Assembly: GCA_964567745.1 (NCBI GenBank)
Contig: CAZMNY010000046.1
Location: forward strand, 1-64,000
Direction of reading: 5' to 3'
DNA from: CAZMNY01 sp964567745
GTDB taxonomy: Bacteria; Planctomycetota; Planctomycetia; Pirellulales; Pirellulaceae
Length of the DNA stretch: 64,000 bases
The notes under the pieces are model-generated. The model did no database searches, was not told the origin of the DNA, and saw only the letters and a program-made list of their open reading frames with translations. Below are positions 18,358 through 27,045 of the stretch, one piece after another. Both the position numbers and the translations under genes were made by a program. How positions within the stretch are numbered: position 1 is the stretch's first letter; the number at the start of each line of letters is the position of its first letter.

Positions 18358-20409
18358 TCAACGGCGCCGTGGAGGCTTCGACGCCGGATTGTGGAGTCCG
18401 TAGCGGCGGATCTTTCTGTCCAAGGTCGATCTTTCAATTCCAAGAATCGACGCGGCGCGACTCTTGTTCCAATCCGTCGAATCCAATGTCGCCGCGATAT
18501 GAGCCTTTTCTACGTCGGCCAAACTCAAAGGCGAATAACCGCCCGATGCATTGAGCACAATCTCGCCGGTGTCGCCGCTGGTAGCCAGGTTGCTTAGCGC
18601 TAAATCCTCGGCGTCAATCACATCACCTTGAGCCAACACGACGGCTCGCTCGATCACATTCTTCAGTTCCCGCACATTTCCAGGCCAGCGGTACCGGCGA
18701 AGCTGCTCCATCGCGTCAGACGAGAATCCCACCAGCCGCCGGCCGGTCTCCTCGCGAAAACGAGCCAAGAAGTGGTTGGCCAATTCGACGACATCGTTTC
18801 CTCGTTTGCGCAACGGAGGGATAGCGATCTCGACCACGCGGAGCCGGAAATACAAATCGCGGCGGAACTTGCTCGCCTCCACCGCCTTCTCCAAATCGCG
18901 ATTCGTCGCCGCGATCACTCGCACGTCGACATCAATCGACTTGTTGCCCCCGACGCGCTCGAATGGGTGCCCCTCCAGGACACGCAAAAACTTGGCTTGC
19001 ACCGACGGACTCATCTCGCCGATCTCGTCAAGCATCAGCGTGCCTTTGTTCGCCGATTCGAATTTCCCGACCTTGCGATCCGTCGCGCCGGTAAACGCGC
19101 CGCGCTCGTGGCCGAACAGTTCACTTTCGAGCAACGTCTCGGAAAGTGCCGCGCAGTTGAGACAAACGAAGGGCCCCTTTCGCCTGGGGCTGGCAAAGTG
19201 AACCGCTCGAGCAACAAGCTCCTTGCCCACGCCGCTCTCGCCTCGAATCAACACGGTCGCCCGACTCGGTGCCGCTTGAATAACCTGCTTCTGCACTCGA
19301 GCCAGCGCGCTGCCGTTTCCGACCAATTCGCTTTCTGCGCCAAGCCGCTTTCGGAGCTCAACGATTTCGTCACGAGACTGCGAGACCTCAGCCGCCATGG
19401 CCTTTTGCTGCCCCAACCTTTTCAGGGCCATTGCCATGTTGTCCGCAACGTAAAGAGTGAATTCGAGATCGTTCGCGTCCGGCGTGCGAGCGAGATCGGT
19501 TGAATAGATGTGGACTAAACCGATGATTTGCGATTCCGAGCGAATCGGAGCGCAAATCACGCCTGTCGAATGGATCAATCCCTGACTGTCGCGGCTGGCT
19601 AGTTGGCTGTCATCGGCAACGTTACGCGCCAGTACAGCTTCTCCGCCTCGCAGCACCGTGTTGGCAACAAATTCGGACAAACGGTAATAGCTCGGCAGCA
19701 GATCGCTCCGGCTCGCCACCACGACAAAATCTTCGAGACTGTCCGGCGCGTCGATACCCGCTTTTGGCAACAGCACGGCACCGCTGTCGACTTGCGTTCC
19801 GTTGAACAGACCATTGAGCGCCATATGGGCCAGCGAGGGCTCGTCTTGCAGGTTCGCCATTTCGAATGCGAGCCTGCAGAGCTTCGTTGCGGCGCGGTCG
19901 ATTTGATCGACAACGGGATCGCCTTCCGCCGCGTCGAGATCTAGGAAACGCGATTCGCGACGGCGATGGGTGATACTGGTCGGCTCAACTGCCGATTCAC
20001 TGATCTTGACGTCTCGCCCGATGACCGTCTCGTCGCCCGGCTCCGTGCTGGGGATCCGGAACGGATCGGGCTTAGCGTTGTTCGCGCCTTTGAACGCCTC
20101 CGACAAGTCGTGCACAAACGCAAGTTGAAAATGGGCAATGCGCACCACCTCGCCGGGCGTCAGGACATGGTCCGAACGCACTTGAACGTCGCCCACGAAC
20201 GTGCCGTTGCGGCTGTCCAAATCGCGAAGCGTCCATTCACCATCGGTGAAGAACACTTCCGCGTGACCGCGGCTACAACGCTCGTCCTTGACGACAATCT
20301 CGTTGGTCGAAGCGCGCCCAATTGTTACGGTGCGTCCCGGTTCTAAGCGGAAAACATCCGTCCATTTCGCGCCTTCACGAATGACCAGATAGGCAAACAT
20401 GACTGTCAT
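18358..20409 (-). CDS. Sigma-54-dependent activator with FHA, GAF, AAA+ and Fis-type HTH domains
   Basis: A 683-residue protein. The FHA domain spans about 5-100 (TIGRAS, CSRGHAEV, LRDLDSRNGTFVG). A GAF-like sensor domain spans about 170-335. The AAA+ domain begins near 360: Walker A GESGVGKE (390-397), the sigma-54 contact motif GAFTGA (437-442), Walker B LMLDEIGE (458-465). The C-terminal Fis-type helix-turn-helix is near 640-680 (NKSRAASILGIERSTLDRKI). The FHA domain replaces the usual receiver, so input is probably phosphothreonine binding downstream of a Ser/Thr kinase such as the one at 16032. That pairing is inference from proximity. No target -24/-12 promoter was identified nearby. 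Confidence 0.9.
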   Translation of the reverse strand: MTVMFAYLVIREGAKWTDVFRLEPGRTVTIGRASTNEIVVKDERCSRGHAEVFFTDGEWTLRDLDSRNGTFVGDVQVRSDHVLTPGEVVRIAHFQLAFVHDLSEAFKGANNAKPDPFRIPSTEPGDETVIGRDVKISESAVEPTSITHRRRESRFLDLDAAEGDPVVDQIDRAATKLCRLAFEMANLQDEPSLAHMALNGLFNGTQVDSGAVLLPKAGIDAPDSLEDFVVVASRSDLLPSYYRLSEFVANTVLRGGEAVLARNVADDSQLASRDSQGLIHSTGVICAPIRSESQIIGLVHIYSTDLARTPDANDLEFTLYVADNMAMALKRLGQQKAMAAEVSQSRDEIVELRKRLGAESELVGNGSALARVQKQVIQAAPSRATVLIRGESGVGKELVARAVHFASPRRKGPFVCLNCAALSETLLESELFGHERGAFTGATDRKVGKFESANKGTLMLDEIGEMSPSVQAKFLRVLEGHPFERVGGNKSIDVDVRVIAATNRDLEKAVEASKFRRDLYFRLRVVEIAIPPLRKRGNDVVELANHFLARFREETGRRLVGFSSDAMEQLRRYRWPGNVRELKNVIERAVVLAQGDVIDAEDLALSNLATSGDTGEIVLNASGGYSPLSLADVEKAHIAATLDSTDWNKSRAASILGIERSTLDRKIRRYGLHNPASKPPRRR

Positions 20410-20948
20410 ATGGACCCAGCCTAGCTGGAATTAAACATGGACAACAACCCTCGGAACAAGACAATTCTTATTCGGCAAAGCAATCCCCAGAATGCTTGCT
20501 TCGATTTTCGATTCGTCAAGCGCCGCGCGGACGATATCGTCCAGATCCTCCTCCAAATTGTCCGACGTCGCTCAGCAAGAAACTCCAAGTGCCGTAGCCA
20601 GCCGTTTCGATTCGCGACGGAGGCCGTCAGCGTAAAGATCGCCAATTTGGCGCCGGATCCAGAGCAAACGACCCGATGGCCAGCCGCAACACACCCCCCA
20701 GGAGAGCCATGCAGGGCATTCGACTGGGGCGCTCAAGTCCGTTTTGATTTCGTAACTTACGTAATCTTTCTTGATAACCAGCGGTTCGATAGTTAATCTG
20801 GAATCATTGGCCGAAGGTACCGTATTCTTGAGTACCTATTGGCGGATGAATTTGATCACGCACGGGTGCTTGGTCCATCGGCGAGGAACGGAAGAAGAGG
20901 CCGATGGCATGCAATCCAAGTGGACGCCCCATTCTTAGGAGTTTGGAT
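20410..20948. other. Intergenic region, no supported gene
   Basis: Small frames exist on both strands, none with a recognisable family. Between about 20440 and 20560 one minus-strand frame reads like a short acidic helical peptide (NLEEDLDDIVRAALDESKIE) but is cut by a stop and lacks a good start; it may be a gene remnant. The AT-richer segment 20755-20820 could hold the promoter of the DUF1598 gene. A 5-bp inverted repeat GGTAC/GTACC lies at 20816-20836. Confidence 0.35.
20937..20941 (+). promoter_or_regulatory. Ribosome binding site deciding the DUF1598 start
   Basis: AGGAG seven bases before ATG 20949. It favours that start over ATG 20904, and the resulting protein begins with a good signal peptide. 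Confidence 0.75.
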
Positions 20949-22298
20949 ATGTCACGTAGGTCTGTTGCCTGTCTTTTCCTGGGAATTGCAGCTCTAGCGT
21001 TCGCCAGCCCCGCACGGGCTGGCCGTTTTGGCGGCAGTGCCGTGGGCGGTGTTGTTGTCGATGCCGACGGTGTTCTTCGGGCCATCGACAGTAAAACGCA
21101 CGCGGAAGCCCTGAAACGAATGCGGGAGGGGATGGACGACGTCTCTCCAGCACTCGATGGCAAGGTAAAATTGCGGAAAATCTCGCTTCGCAAGCTGCAA
21201 GCGGCAATTTCCGAATCGATCTCGAAGGGGGCCAACCTGCCGGACGAGATCAGGTATTTGGCTGGAATTCAACGAATCCAGTACATCTTCGTCTACCCCG
21301 AAGCGAATGACATCGTGATCGCGGGTCCTGGCGAAGGCTGGAAAGTGTCCGATCGCGGTGAAGTCGTCGGAAAGACGACTGGCAAGCCGGTCATTCGGCT
21401 CGACGATCTGCTCGTCGCCATGCGATACGTGCATGCGGCTCGCACCGACGGCATCAGCTGCTCGATCGATCCGACCGAGAAGGGAAGCCAACAACTTCAG
21501 AGATTGCTAAACGCTCAGAAGGCGAAACCGAGCCAGCGACGCAACCTGAGGGCTTTGGAAACCGCCATGAAGCAGGCGTTCGGCCCGCAACAAGTGAAAA
21601 TTACTGGCGTGCCGACTTCGAGCCACTTCGCTCGAGTCCTCTTGGCTGCAGACTATCGTATGAAGCGATACGGTATGAACCTCGAGCGAGCTCCGGTCGC
21701 CGGCCTGCCAAGTTACGTTCAAATGATGAGCCGAGGCAGCGGTAGCTCGCCCAACCCACGTTGGTGGATGGCTTGCAATTACGACGCAGTCGCCCGCTCG
21801 AAGGACGGCATGGCCTGGGAAATTCGCAATCCGGGCGTCAAAGTGATGACCGAAGACGAGTTTGTCGACGCGGAAGGCAAAGTGACGGGCACAGGTAAAT
21901 CGAGTCCTCTGGCCAAACAATGGGCCGACAAGTTCACTGAGAAATACGCTGAGCTGTCGACGAAGGACCCCGTTTTCGCTGACTTGCAGAACATCATGGA
22001 CTTGTGCGTGATGGCGGCCATCATTGAAAACAACGATCTGCTTTCGATGGCTGGCTTGGACCTTGAATTGATCAACACGGACAAGGGCACCTTGGCGATT
22101 GAAGCCAACAACGTGCCTCGCTCGATTTCGCCTCACTGCAGCTTCTTGCGAACAAAGAAGGGCTTGGTTGTCACCGCATCGGGCGGCGTCCAAGTCGAAT
22201 CATGGCAAGTCGCTAACAACACGCAAATGGCCCCGGAAATGGACCTCAAGCGTGAATCGCTTGGTGCCGGTCCGAAGAACGCGTGGTGGTGGAACTAG
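20949..22298 (+). CDS. DUF1598 family secreted protein
   Basis: About 449 residues beginning MSRRSVACLFLGIAALAFAS, a clear signal peptide cleaved near ARAGRF. The body matches my memory of the planctomycete family DUF1598: YIFVYPEANDIVIAGPGEGW, a DDLLVAMRYV segment, SCSIDPTEKGSQQLQ, and a closing region PRWWMACNYDAVARSKDGMAWEI. No catalytic motif is evident. The family is nearly restricted to planctomycetes and has no known function. The gene is monocistronic, with its own SD and terminator. Confidence 0.8.
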   Translation: MSRRSVACLFLGIAALAFASPARAGRFGGSAVGGVVVDADGVLRAIDSKTHAEALKRMREGMDDVSPALDGKVKLRKISLRKLQAAISESISKGANLPDEIRYLAGIQRIQYIFVYPEANDIVIAGPGEGWKVSDRGEVVGKTTGKPVIRLDDLLVAMRYVHAARTDGISCSIDPTEKGSQQLQRLLNAQKAKPSQRRNLRALETAMKQAFGPQQVKITGVPTSSHFARVLLAADYRMKRYGMNLERAPVAGLPSYVQMMSRGSGSSPNPRWWMACNYDAVARSKDGMAWEIRNPGVKVMTEDEFVDAEGKVTGTGKSSPLAKQWADKFTEKYAELSTKDPVFADLQNIMDLCVMAAIIENNDLLSMAGLDLELINTDKGTLAIEANNVPRSISPHCSFLRTKKGLVVTASGGVQVESWQVANNTQMAPEMDLKRESLGAGPKNAWWWN

Positions 22299-22348
22299 TT
22301 TCGACCAATACGTCTGAATCCATCGCTTTGGCGACGAATGCGATCTCT

Positions 22349-22382
22349 AAACGGGCCTTCTTGTCGAGGGGCCGTTTTTTTT
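22349..22382 (+). terminator. Intrinsic terminator after the DUF1598 gene
   Basis: AAACGGGCC (22349-22357) pairs with GGCCGTTT (22370-22377) with one bulged G, around a loop ending in GAGG, followed by a run of eight or more T. Confidence 0.8.
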
Positions 22383-22400
22383 CGTACGTCTCGGTTCAAC

Positions 22401-22508
22401 CTAGTGCAGCGTTACGCCTTAGTTTTAGGGTGGCGCACCCGATTCGCCGTGGCGGGCGTTGACCAAACGAATTGTCGATCCCAATTCCAAGCTGTAACGC
22501 AGCACTAG
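22401..22508. mobile_element. MITE-like inverted-repeat element, unit A
   Basis: A 108-bp unit bounded by CTAGTGCAGCGTTAC (22401-22415) and GTAACGCAGCACTAG (22494-22508), inverted repeats with one mismatch. It has no coding capacity. It shares its last four bases, CTAG, with unit B. Confidence 0.7.
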
Positions 22509-22613
22509 TGCAGCGTCAACACAAAGAATTAGGATCCCAGTGTTTGTATCGTACGCCACCAAGTCCAGTTACGCCGAAGCCAACCCCCATTTTTAGAGTT
22601 GACGCGGCACTAG
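22505..22613. mobile_element. MITE-like inverted-repeat element, unit B
   Basis: A 109-bp unit bounded by CTAGTGCAGCGTCAAC (22505-22520) and GTTGACGCGGCACTAG (22598-22613), inverted repeats with one mismatch. Read in reverse, unit A resembles B also internally (GAATTgGGATC versus GAATTaGGATC), so the two look like diverged copies in opposite orientation. Confidence 0.7.
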
Positions 22614-22629
22614 TCTCGCCTTAGTCATT

Positions 22630-22713
22630 TCGTTTAACCCGCCGCCACAGGCAAAGCCAGCCTAGGGGCAGTCTGGTCTTGCCCGCCTCGCCTGCGGCAC
22701 ACAGGTTAAACGA
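22630..22713. repeat. Palindromic element with GTTTAACC ends
   Basis: TCGTTTAACC (22630-22639) and GGTTAAACGA (22704-22713) are perfect 10-bp inverted termini of an 84-bp, GC-rich non-coding unit. Its left arm (CGTTTAACCCGCCGCC) recurs at 22835-22850 and, with small changes, at 47977-48000. Confidence 0.65.
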
Positions 22714-22737
22714 GCGCTCTTTTTCGTGTCTCTTTTT

Positions 22738-22788
22738 GCTTTTTCGTGGCCAGCTTCGTCTGACGCGAAAGGACGGGCCACGAAAAGC
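22738..22788. repeat. Imperfect hairpin GCTTTTTCGTGGCC / GGCCACGAAAAGC
   Basis: The two arms lie at 22738-22751 and 22776-22788 and differ by one T; pairing of flanking CGTG/CACG words extends the structure. It is non-coding and may be a bidirectional terminator-like or repeat hairpin. Nothing else gene-like is seen from 22789 to 23030 except another GTTTAACCC arm. Confidence 0.55.
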
Positions 22789-22834
22789 ACGAAAAACCAC
22801 AAAGAGAAGAGTTGCGCAGCCAACGACAACCGAT

Positions 22835-22850
22835 CGTTTAACCCGCCGCC
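22835..22850 (+). repeat. Second copy of the CGTTTAACCCGCCGCC arm
   Basis: Sixteen bases identical to the left arm at 22631-22646, here without a nearby matching right arm. Confidence 0.6.
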
Positions 22851-23075
22851 GAAGACAAGGCCGATCCTTAGCTACGCGGCGCGCTAGCCTAGTGTCTGTC
22901 GGCTACGACCACGCGCCGACCATTTTTTAAATCGACATTTCTAGGCATTGATTAGGACCGAAACAAGACTACAAAGGGCGGAAGACGCCGCGATTCCTGC
23001 GGCTATTGCGCACCGCGACAATTTGCCGCGTTTCCTTTGCTTGATTTGGATATAGACTCACAGAGAGCGATTCCG

Positions 23076-23681
23076 ATGGAAGGCCAACAAGGGCGGTCGT
23101 TTGATACGGCCCGTCGAGACGAGTCTGACTCGACAGACCCGCAGGAGCATAGCTTCCGGTCCATTCTGTTGGTGGATGACAGCTACGCATTTCGCGAGCG
23201 ACTGGCTTTGGCTTTTCGCGAGCGAGGATTCGCGGTTCGAACTGCGTCTTGCTTCGATGAAGCCATGCCGCTGATTGAACAAGTGTCGCCTGATGTGGCT
23301 GTTGTCGATTTACGAATGCCGGGACGATCGGGTCTGGATTTGGTCCGTGAGATCAAGTCAGTGGACAAGAGCATCGAAATTCTTGTTCTTTCGGGTTTCG
23401 GCAGCATCGCGACGGCAATCGATGCGATCCGCCTGGGGGCGGCTAACTTCCTACCGAAACCTGCGGATGCGGACGATATCTTGGCCGCGTTGCAAAGATC
23501 GGACGGCGGCACAACGCTGGAAGTGGAAACCACGCCAGAAACGCCTTCCTTGGCGCGAGCTGAGTGGGAACATATCCACCGCGTACTGTCCGATTGCGGC
23601 GGCAACGTTTCAGAAGCGGCTCGACGTCTGGGAATCCACCGTCGTTCACTTCAACGTAAACTGCGAAAACGCGCGCCGTAG
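23076..23681 (+). CDS. Redox two-component response regulator, RegA/PrrA/ActR type
   Basis: About 201 residues from ATG 23076; a longer frame from TTG 23037 is possible. Receiver domain about 28-140: acidic pair DD (34-35), phospho-acceptor Asp78 in VVDLRMPG, Ser106, and Lys128 in FLPKPAD. A short linker (LARAEWEHIHRVLSDCGGNV) leads to a Fis-type helix-turn-helix SEAARRLGIHRRSLQRKLRK, near-identical in pattern to RegA/PrrA. These regulators control respiratory and redox genes. The likely cognate sensor is the RegB-type kinase at 27046-28371, not adjacent but within 5 kb. The sigma-factor gene follows 77 bases downstream and may be co-transcribed. Confidence 0.9.
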   Translation: MEGQQGRSFDTARRDESDSTDPQEHSFRSILLVDDSYAFRERLALAFRERGFAVRTASCFDEAMPLIEQVSPDVAVVDLRMPGRSGLDLVREIKSVDKSIEILVLSGFGSIATAIDAIRLGAANFLPKPADADDILAALQRSDGGTTLEVETTPETPSLARAEWEHIHRVLSDCGGNVSEAARRLGIHRRSLQRKLRKRAP

Positions 23682-23745
23682 CTGGCGATCCACGCGGCCC
23701 TTCGCTGGCCGCTGAACGCCTCTCGGACGTCATTCGCAACGCCGT

Positions 23746-23751
23746 AGGAGG
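23746..23751 (+). promoter_or_regulatory. Ribosome binding site supporting a TTG start
   Basis: AGGAGG seven bases before TTG 23759. It is one of the few full SD motifs in the window and makes the TTG start of the sigma factor credible. Confidence 0.75.
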
Positions 23752-23758
23752 CGAGACC

Positions 23759-24664
23759 TTGTGCCGTCCAACCGAACCGTCCTCTCCCCGTCGCCCCAGC
23801 TCAACTCAGCCCCACTCGGGTCCATCACGGAAACAGATTTGGACGAGCGAATCACCCGAGCAGCGAGCTGACCGGCTTCTAAGAAGAGAAATACAGTTTG
23901 TCTCGAGCGCCGTCTTTCAACAGTGGCGAACTTCTCCCCCAAAACAACTCGACGCCGAAGATCTCAGCCGCCTCGATAGCACGACTTGGCTTGAGCCAGA
24001 GGCGGAGCTGCTTTGGTTTCGCTGGATGAACTACAAAAAGTTTCGAGCGAATCAATGGCGAGGTCGACTGTCGAACGTCGACGCAAATGTCGAAGCGATG
24101 GACCGGCTCGAGTGTCTGCTTGCGGACGCCTGCGAGATCCGCAATCAGCTTGTCACGGTCTATGTCAAGCTTGGCGCCAAGGTCGCGTCAAGCTTCGCCA
24201 ACGCCGTCTTTTCGATGGACGAGTTGGTCAGCGAGGCCAACACGATTCTCATCCGCTGCATTGAAATGTTCGACGCGGATCGAGGCTTTCGCTTTAGCAC
24301 GTACGCGACCCATTCCGTTCGGCGCCATCTGTGCCGATACGTTAAGAGTCGTGCGAAACGGCCCATGGCCGCCAACCAAGAGATGCTCGAAGCCGTTCCG
24401 GAAGACGACAAGCGATGGACCTACGAGCGAGAACAACGCATCACAAAGTGTTTCAAGGAAGTCGAACGCTTGATGCACTTGCTCAGTGATCGCGAGCAGC
24501 GCATCGTCCGCGCTCGCTACGGACTAGGCAACAAACTCAAGCCGCAGACACTGCAGTCCATCGCTGCCGGCCTCGGCGTCTCTCGCGAACGCGTTCGACA
24601 ACTGGAGCAGCGAGCGCTCGCGAAACTCGCTCGTCTGGCCAAGGAAGCAAATATCGAGGCATGA
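23759..24664 (+). CDS. RNA polymerase sigma factor, sigma-70 family
   Basis: A 301-residue protein from a TTG start. The Ser/Pro/Arg-rich N-terminus (about 1-30) is probably disordered. Region 2 is clear: DELVSEANTILIRCIEMFDA, then RGFRFSTYATHSVRRHLCRY (2.3-2.4). Region 3 is short and charged. Region 4 is typical: LSDREQRIVRARYGLG, QTLQSIAAGLGVSRERVRQL, EQRALAKLARL. There is no region 1.1, so it is an alternative rather than housekeeping factor. Its position behind a RegA-type regulator suggests redox- or stress-linked use, which is inference. No anti-sigma gene is adjacent. Confidence 0.9.
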   Translation: MCRPTEPSSPRRPSSTQPHSGPSRKQIWTSESPEQRADRLLRREIQFVSSAVFQQWRTSPPKQLDAEDLSRLDSTTWLEPEAELLWFRWMNYKKFRANQWRGRLSNVDANVEAMDRLECLLADACEIRNQLVTVYVKLGAKVASSFANAVFSMDELVSEANTILIRCIEMFDADRGFRFSTYATHSVRRHLCRYVKSRAKRPMAANQEMLEAVPEDDKRWTYEREQRITKCFKEVERLMHLLSDREQRIVRARYGLGNKLKPQTLQSIAAGLGVSRERVRQLEQRALAKLARLAKEANIEA

Positions 24665-24683
24665 GCTGAGTAGGATTTGGGAT

Positions 24684-25415
24684 TCACAGGCGGCACGACG
24701 CGCGCCGAGCTTGAACGACTCGCAGGTCCTTGAGTTGGGTGGGAAGCGCGACTTCATGCTCGATCACTTCAAACCCGCCTCGTTCGAGTTTCTCGGCGAT
24801 TTGGGGGAGTAAGAATGTGAGATAGAACATGATGAACGGAGGCCGAATTAGCGCGTTGCGCACGTGCATCGCAGCATTAAATCCTCGCGCCAGCAGATGA
24901 CGAAGGCTCAACAGCGACGGATGTCTCGATGTGACGAAGAAGAAGCTGCCTCCTTCGCGCAGCAGACCGTGAATGGCGGCAATAAACTGGTCTTCCTGTT
25001 CGGGCAAAATGTGCCCCAGCGCGCCGAGGCAAACTGCAACGTCAAATTCTCCTTCGAGTTCGCTTGGCGGGTCGAGGGCGTCGCCGAGCATGAATCGCAG
25101 CTCGGCCGCGCCTTTCCAATTGCCAGAGTTTCGTTCGGCGACCTCCAACATTCCGGAACTCATGTCGAGGCCGACGACCTCGGTCGACCAGGGGCGAAGC
25201 ATCTCCATTCCAGCGCCTGTTCCGCAGCAAAGGTCGAGCGCCCGGCTGGGCGGTCCGCTCTCCCGGACAACTCCGGCGACAACGTCCAGCACGAATTGCG
25301 GGGTGCGAAACGGTGTGTAATCGAACTTGGGCGCAAGCAGGTCATACCCCCGTTGGGTGGATGACAACGCCTGCTTGGCGAGCTCAAAAAAAGTAGGCCC
25401 TTGGGGATGAAACAC
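24684..25415 (-). CDS. Class I SAM-dependent methyltransferase
   Basis: A 243-residue protein from a GTG start. The SAM-binding motif I is ALDLCCGTGAGMEML, followed by VVGLDMSSGMLEVAERN, a motif II-type FDVAVCLGALGHI and LLREGGSFFFVTSRHPSLL. An N-terminal YDLLAPKFDYTPF segment resembles UbiE/MerR-associated small-molecule methyltransferases. A C-terminal hydrophobic helix (PPFIMFYLTFLLPQ) hints at a lipid-like substrate. It converges with the sigma-factor gene. The substrate is unknown. Confidence 0.8.
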   Translation of the reverse strand: MFHPQGPTFFELAKQALSSTQRGYDLLAPKFDYTPFRTPQFVLDVVAGVVRESGPPSRALDLCCGTGAGMEMLRPWSTEVVGLDMSSGMLEVAERNSGNWKGAAELRFMLGDALDPPSELEGEFDVAVCLGALGHILPEQEDQFIAAIHGLLREGGSFFFVTSRHPSLLSLRHLLARGFNAAMHVRNALIRPPFIMFYLTFLLPQIAEKLERGGFEVIEHEVALPTQLKDLRVVQARRASCRL

Positions 25416-25710
25416 GATATCGACGAGCCTTTGGAAATTACGCGGAAATGAGTCGCCAGATTGCCTGCCTAAATCCGCTCTGTCCGTCTGACATGAGCAA
25501 CTTTTTCGTCATATAATTGAGGCTGATATCGGGGTGGGCACAGGACGCAACCAGCTCCGCCTGCGACCGAGTCAAAGACAGAAACCACCCGCCCACCGCG
25601 CTTTGCACCGTGTCCTCACGGTCGACCGCCTCACCACTCCCTTCGGTAGCTGCGATAGGGAATCCGTAATGGCGAACACTGCAAAGCATCTATCCATCAC
25701 GAGGAATCGC
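25416..25710. other. Intergenic or leader region upstream of the peroxidase
   Basis: The peroxidase frame stays open back to 25534, but translation there lacks conservation and the SD (GAGGA, 25701-25705) points to ATG 25711. No other gene is seen. Confidence 0.4.
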
Positions 25711-26970
25711 ATGTCTGCACGCCTACTCACCATCGCCGCGATTTGTGCGATCGGTTTTATCGTATCACACAACGCGGACGCCAACGAAAAAGCCAAAGCA
25801 AACAACGCGGGGCAAATTGCCCTGGGCGCTCCCAAATTGACGGCGGGAATTCCGGGCAAGGGAAAACTCACGGTCGAGCAAATCAATGCTTGGCTCGCAG
25901 ACGCGAGGAACCATGAACCTTGCGATGTCAAACTGCCGATGGGCCTCAGTCTCGGCGAGGCGCAAATCTACGTTCCCAAGGACAACCCGATCACTCGAGC
26001 GAAAATCGAATTGGGGCGACAACTCTATTTCGATCGACGCCTTTCGTCAGACAACACGATCAGTTGCGCTGACTGCCATCACCCACGTGAAGGCTACGCT
26101 CGACGTACTCAATTTGGCGTCGGCGTCGACGGCCAGCAAGGCGGCCGAAACTCACCCGTTAGCTACAACCGACTGCTCAGCAAAGCTCAATTCTGGGATG
26201 GACGAGCCGAGTCGTTGGAAGCACAAGCAATCGGCCCGATCGCCAATCCGATTGAAATGGCCAACACGCACGAGGCGGCCGTCAAGACGTTGAAGGGCAT
26301 CGAGGGCTACCGGCTTCAATTCACCAAGATTTTTGATGATGGCGTCAACATTAAGAATGTCGGCAAAGCCATTGCGACGTTTGAACGCGTTATCGTTAGT
26401 GGTCCGTCGCCGTATGATTACTACGAGCCGGTGCGAGCAATGCAAAGAGCATTTGGCGAAGATTTGGAAGACCTCGACGAGCTGAAGGAAGAGGACCCGG
26501 ATCTTTACAAGGAATACACGACGAAACTCAAAGCGAGCGAAGCGCATCCCATGTCCGAGAGCGCTCGCCGCGGACGCGATTTGTTCTTTTCTCAGAAATC
26601 CAGCTGCACAGCGTGTCACGTAGGCGCCAATTTCACGGACGAGAAGTATCACAACTTGGGTGTCGGCATGGATGCGAAAGAGCCGGACCTTGGCCGCTAC
26701 GCCGTTACCAAAGACGACAAGGATCGTGGCGCGTTCAAGACGCCGACGATTCGTAACGTCGCCCTTTCCGCGCCGTACATGCACGACGGAAGCCAAAAGA
26801 CACTGGCCGAAGTTGTCGAATGGTACGATCGCGGTGGTCATAAGAACGCCAACCTGAGCAAGGACGTTCGCCCCCTCAAGTTGACTAAACAAGAGAAGGC
26901 CGACTTGGTCGCCTTCATGAAAGCGTGCACCGGTCGTTTCCCGCGAGTCGAGCGACGCCGTCTGCCGTAG
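25711..26970 (+). CDS. Di-haem cytochrome c peroxidase/MauG family protein
   Basis: About 419 residues from ATG 25711, chosen for its SD (GAGGA, five bases before) and because it starts a signal peptide (MSARLLTIAAICAIGFIVS). Two c-type haem motifs are visible: CADCH (119-123) and CTACH (299-303). Family segments include LGRQLYFDRRLSSDNTISC, FWDGRAESLEAQAIGPI, NPIEMA and FKTPTIRNVALSAPYMHDGS with a distal Met/His region. Such periplasmic proteins reduce hydrogen peroxide or perform MauG-like oxidations. Between the RegA-type regulator and the RegB-type sensor, it is a plausible regulon member; that is inference. Confidence 0.9.
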   Translation: MSARLLTIAAICAIGFIVSHNADANEKAKANNAGQIALGAPKLTAGIPGKGKLTVEQINAWLADARNHEPCDVKLPMGLSLGEAQIYVPKDNPITRAKIELGRQLYFDRRLSSDNTISCADCHHPREGYARRTQFGVGVDGQQGGRNSPVSYNRLLSKAQFWDGRAESLEAQAIGPIANPIEMANTHEAAVKTLKGIEGYRLQFTKIFDDGVNIKNVGKAIATFERVIVSGPSPYDYYEPVRAMQRAFGEDLEDLDELKEEDPDLYKEYTTKLKASEAHPMSESARRGRDLFFSQKSSCTACHVGANFTDEKYHNLGVGMDAKEPDLGRYAVTKDDKDRGAFKTPTIRNVALSAPYMHDGSQKTLAEVVEWYDRGGHKNANLSKDVRPLKLTKQEKADLVAFMKACTGRFPRVERRRLP

Positions 26971-27045
26971 CGGTTACTCGGCTTAGTCGTGGGCTTGATG
27001 ACAACGCGCAGCGCCGCGAACACCGGAGCCGTCCTGCGTTCTTTT

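Noticed and set aside
18628..19503. 291-residue plus-strand frame
   Set aside because: Antisense to the AAA+ domain of the sigma-54 activator, whose Walker and GAFTGA motifs are unambiguous.
22383..23030. CRISPR array
   Set aside because: Repeats are few, unequal and inverted, with no regular spacers and no cas genes; they fit palindromic or MITE-like elements.
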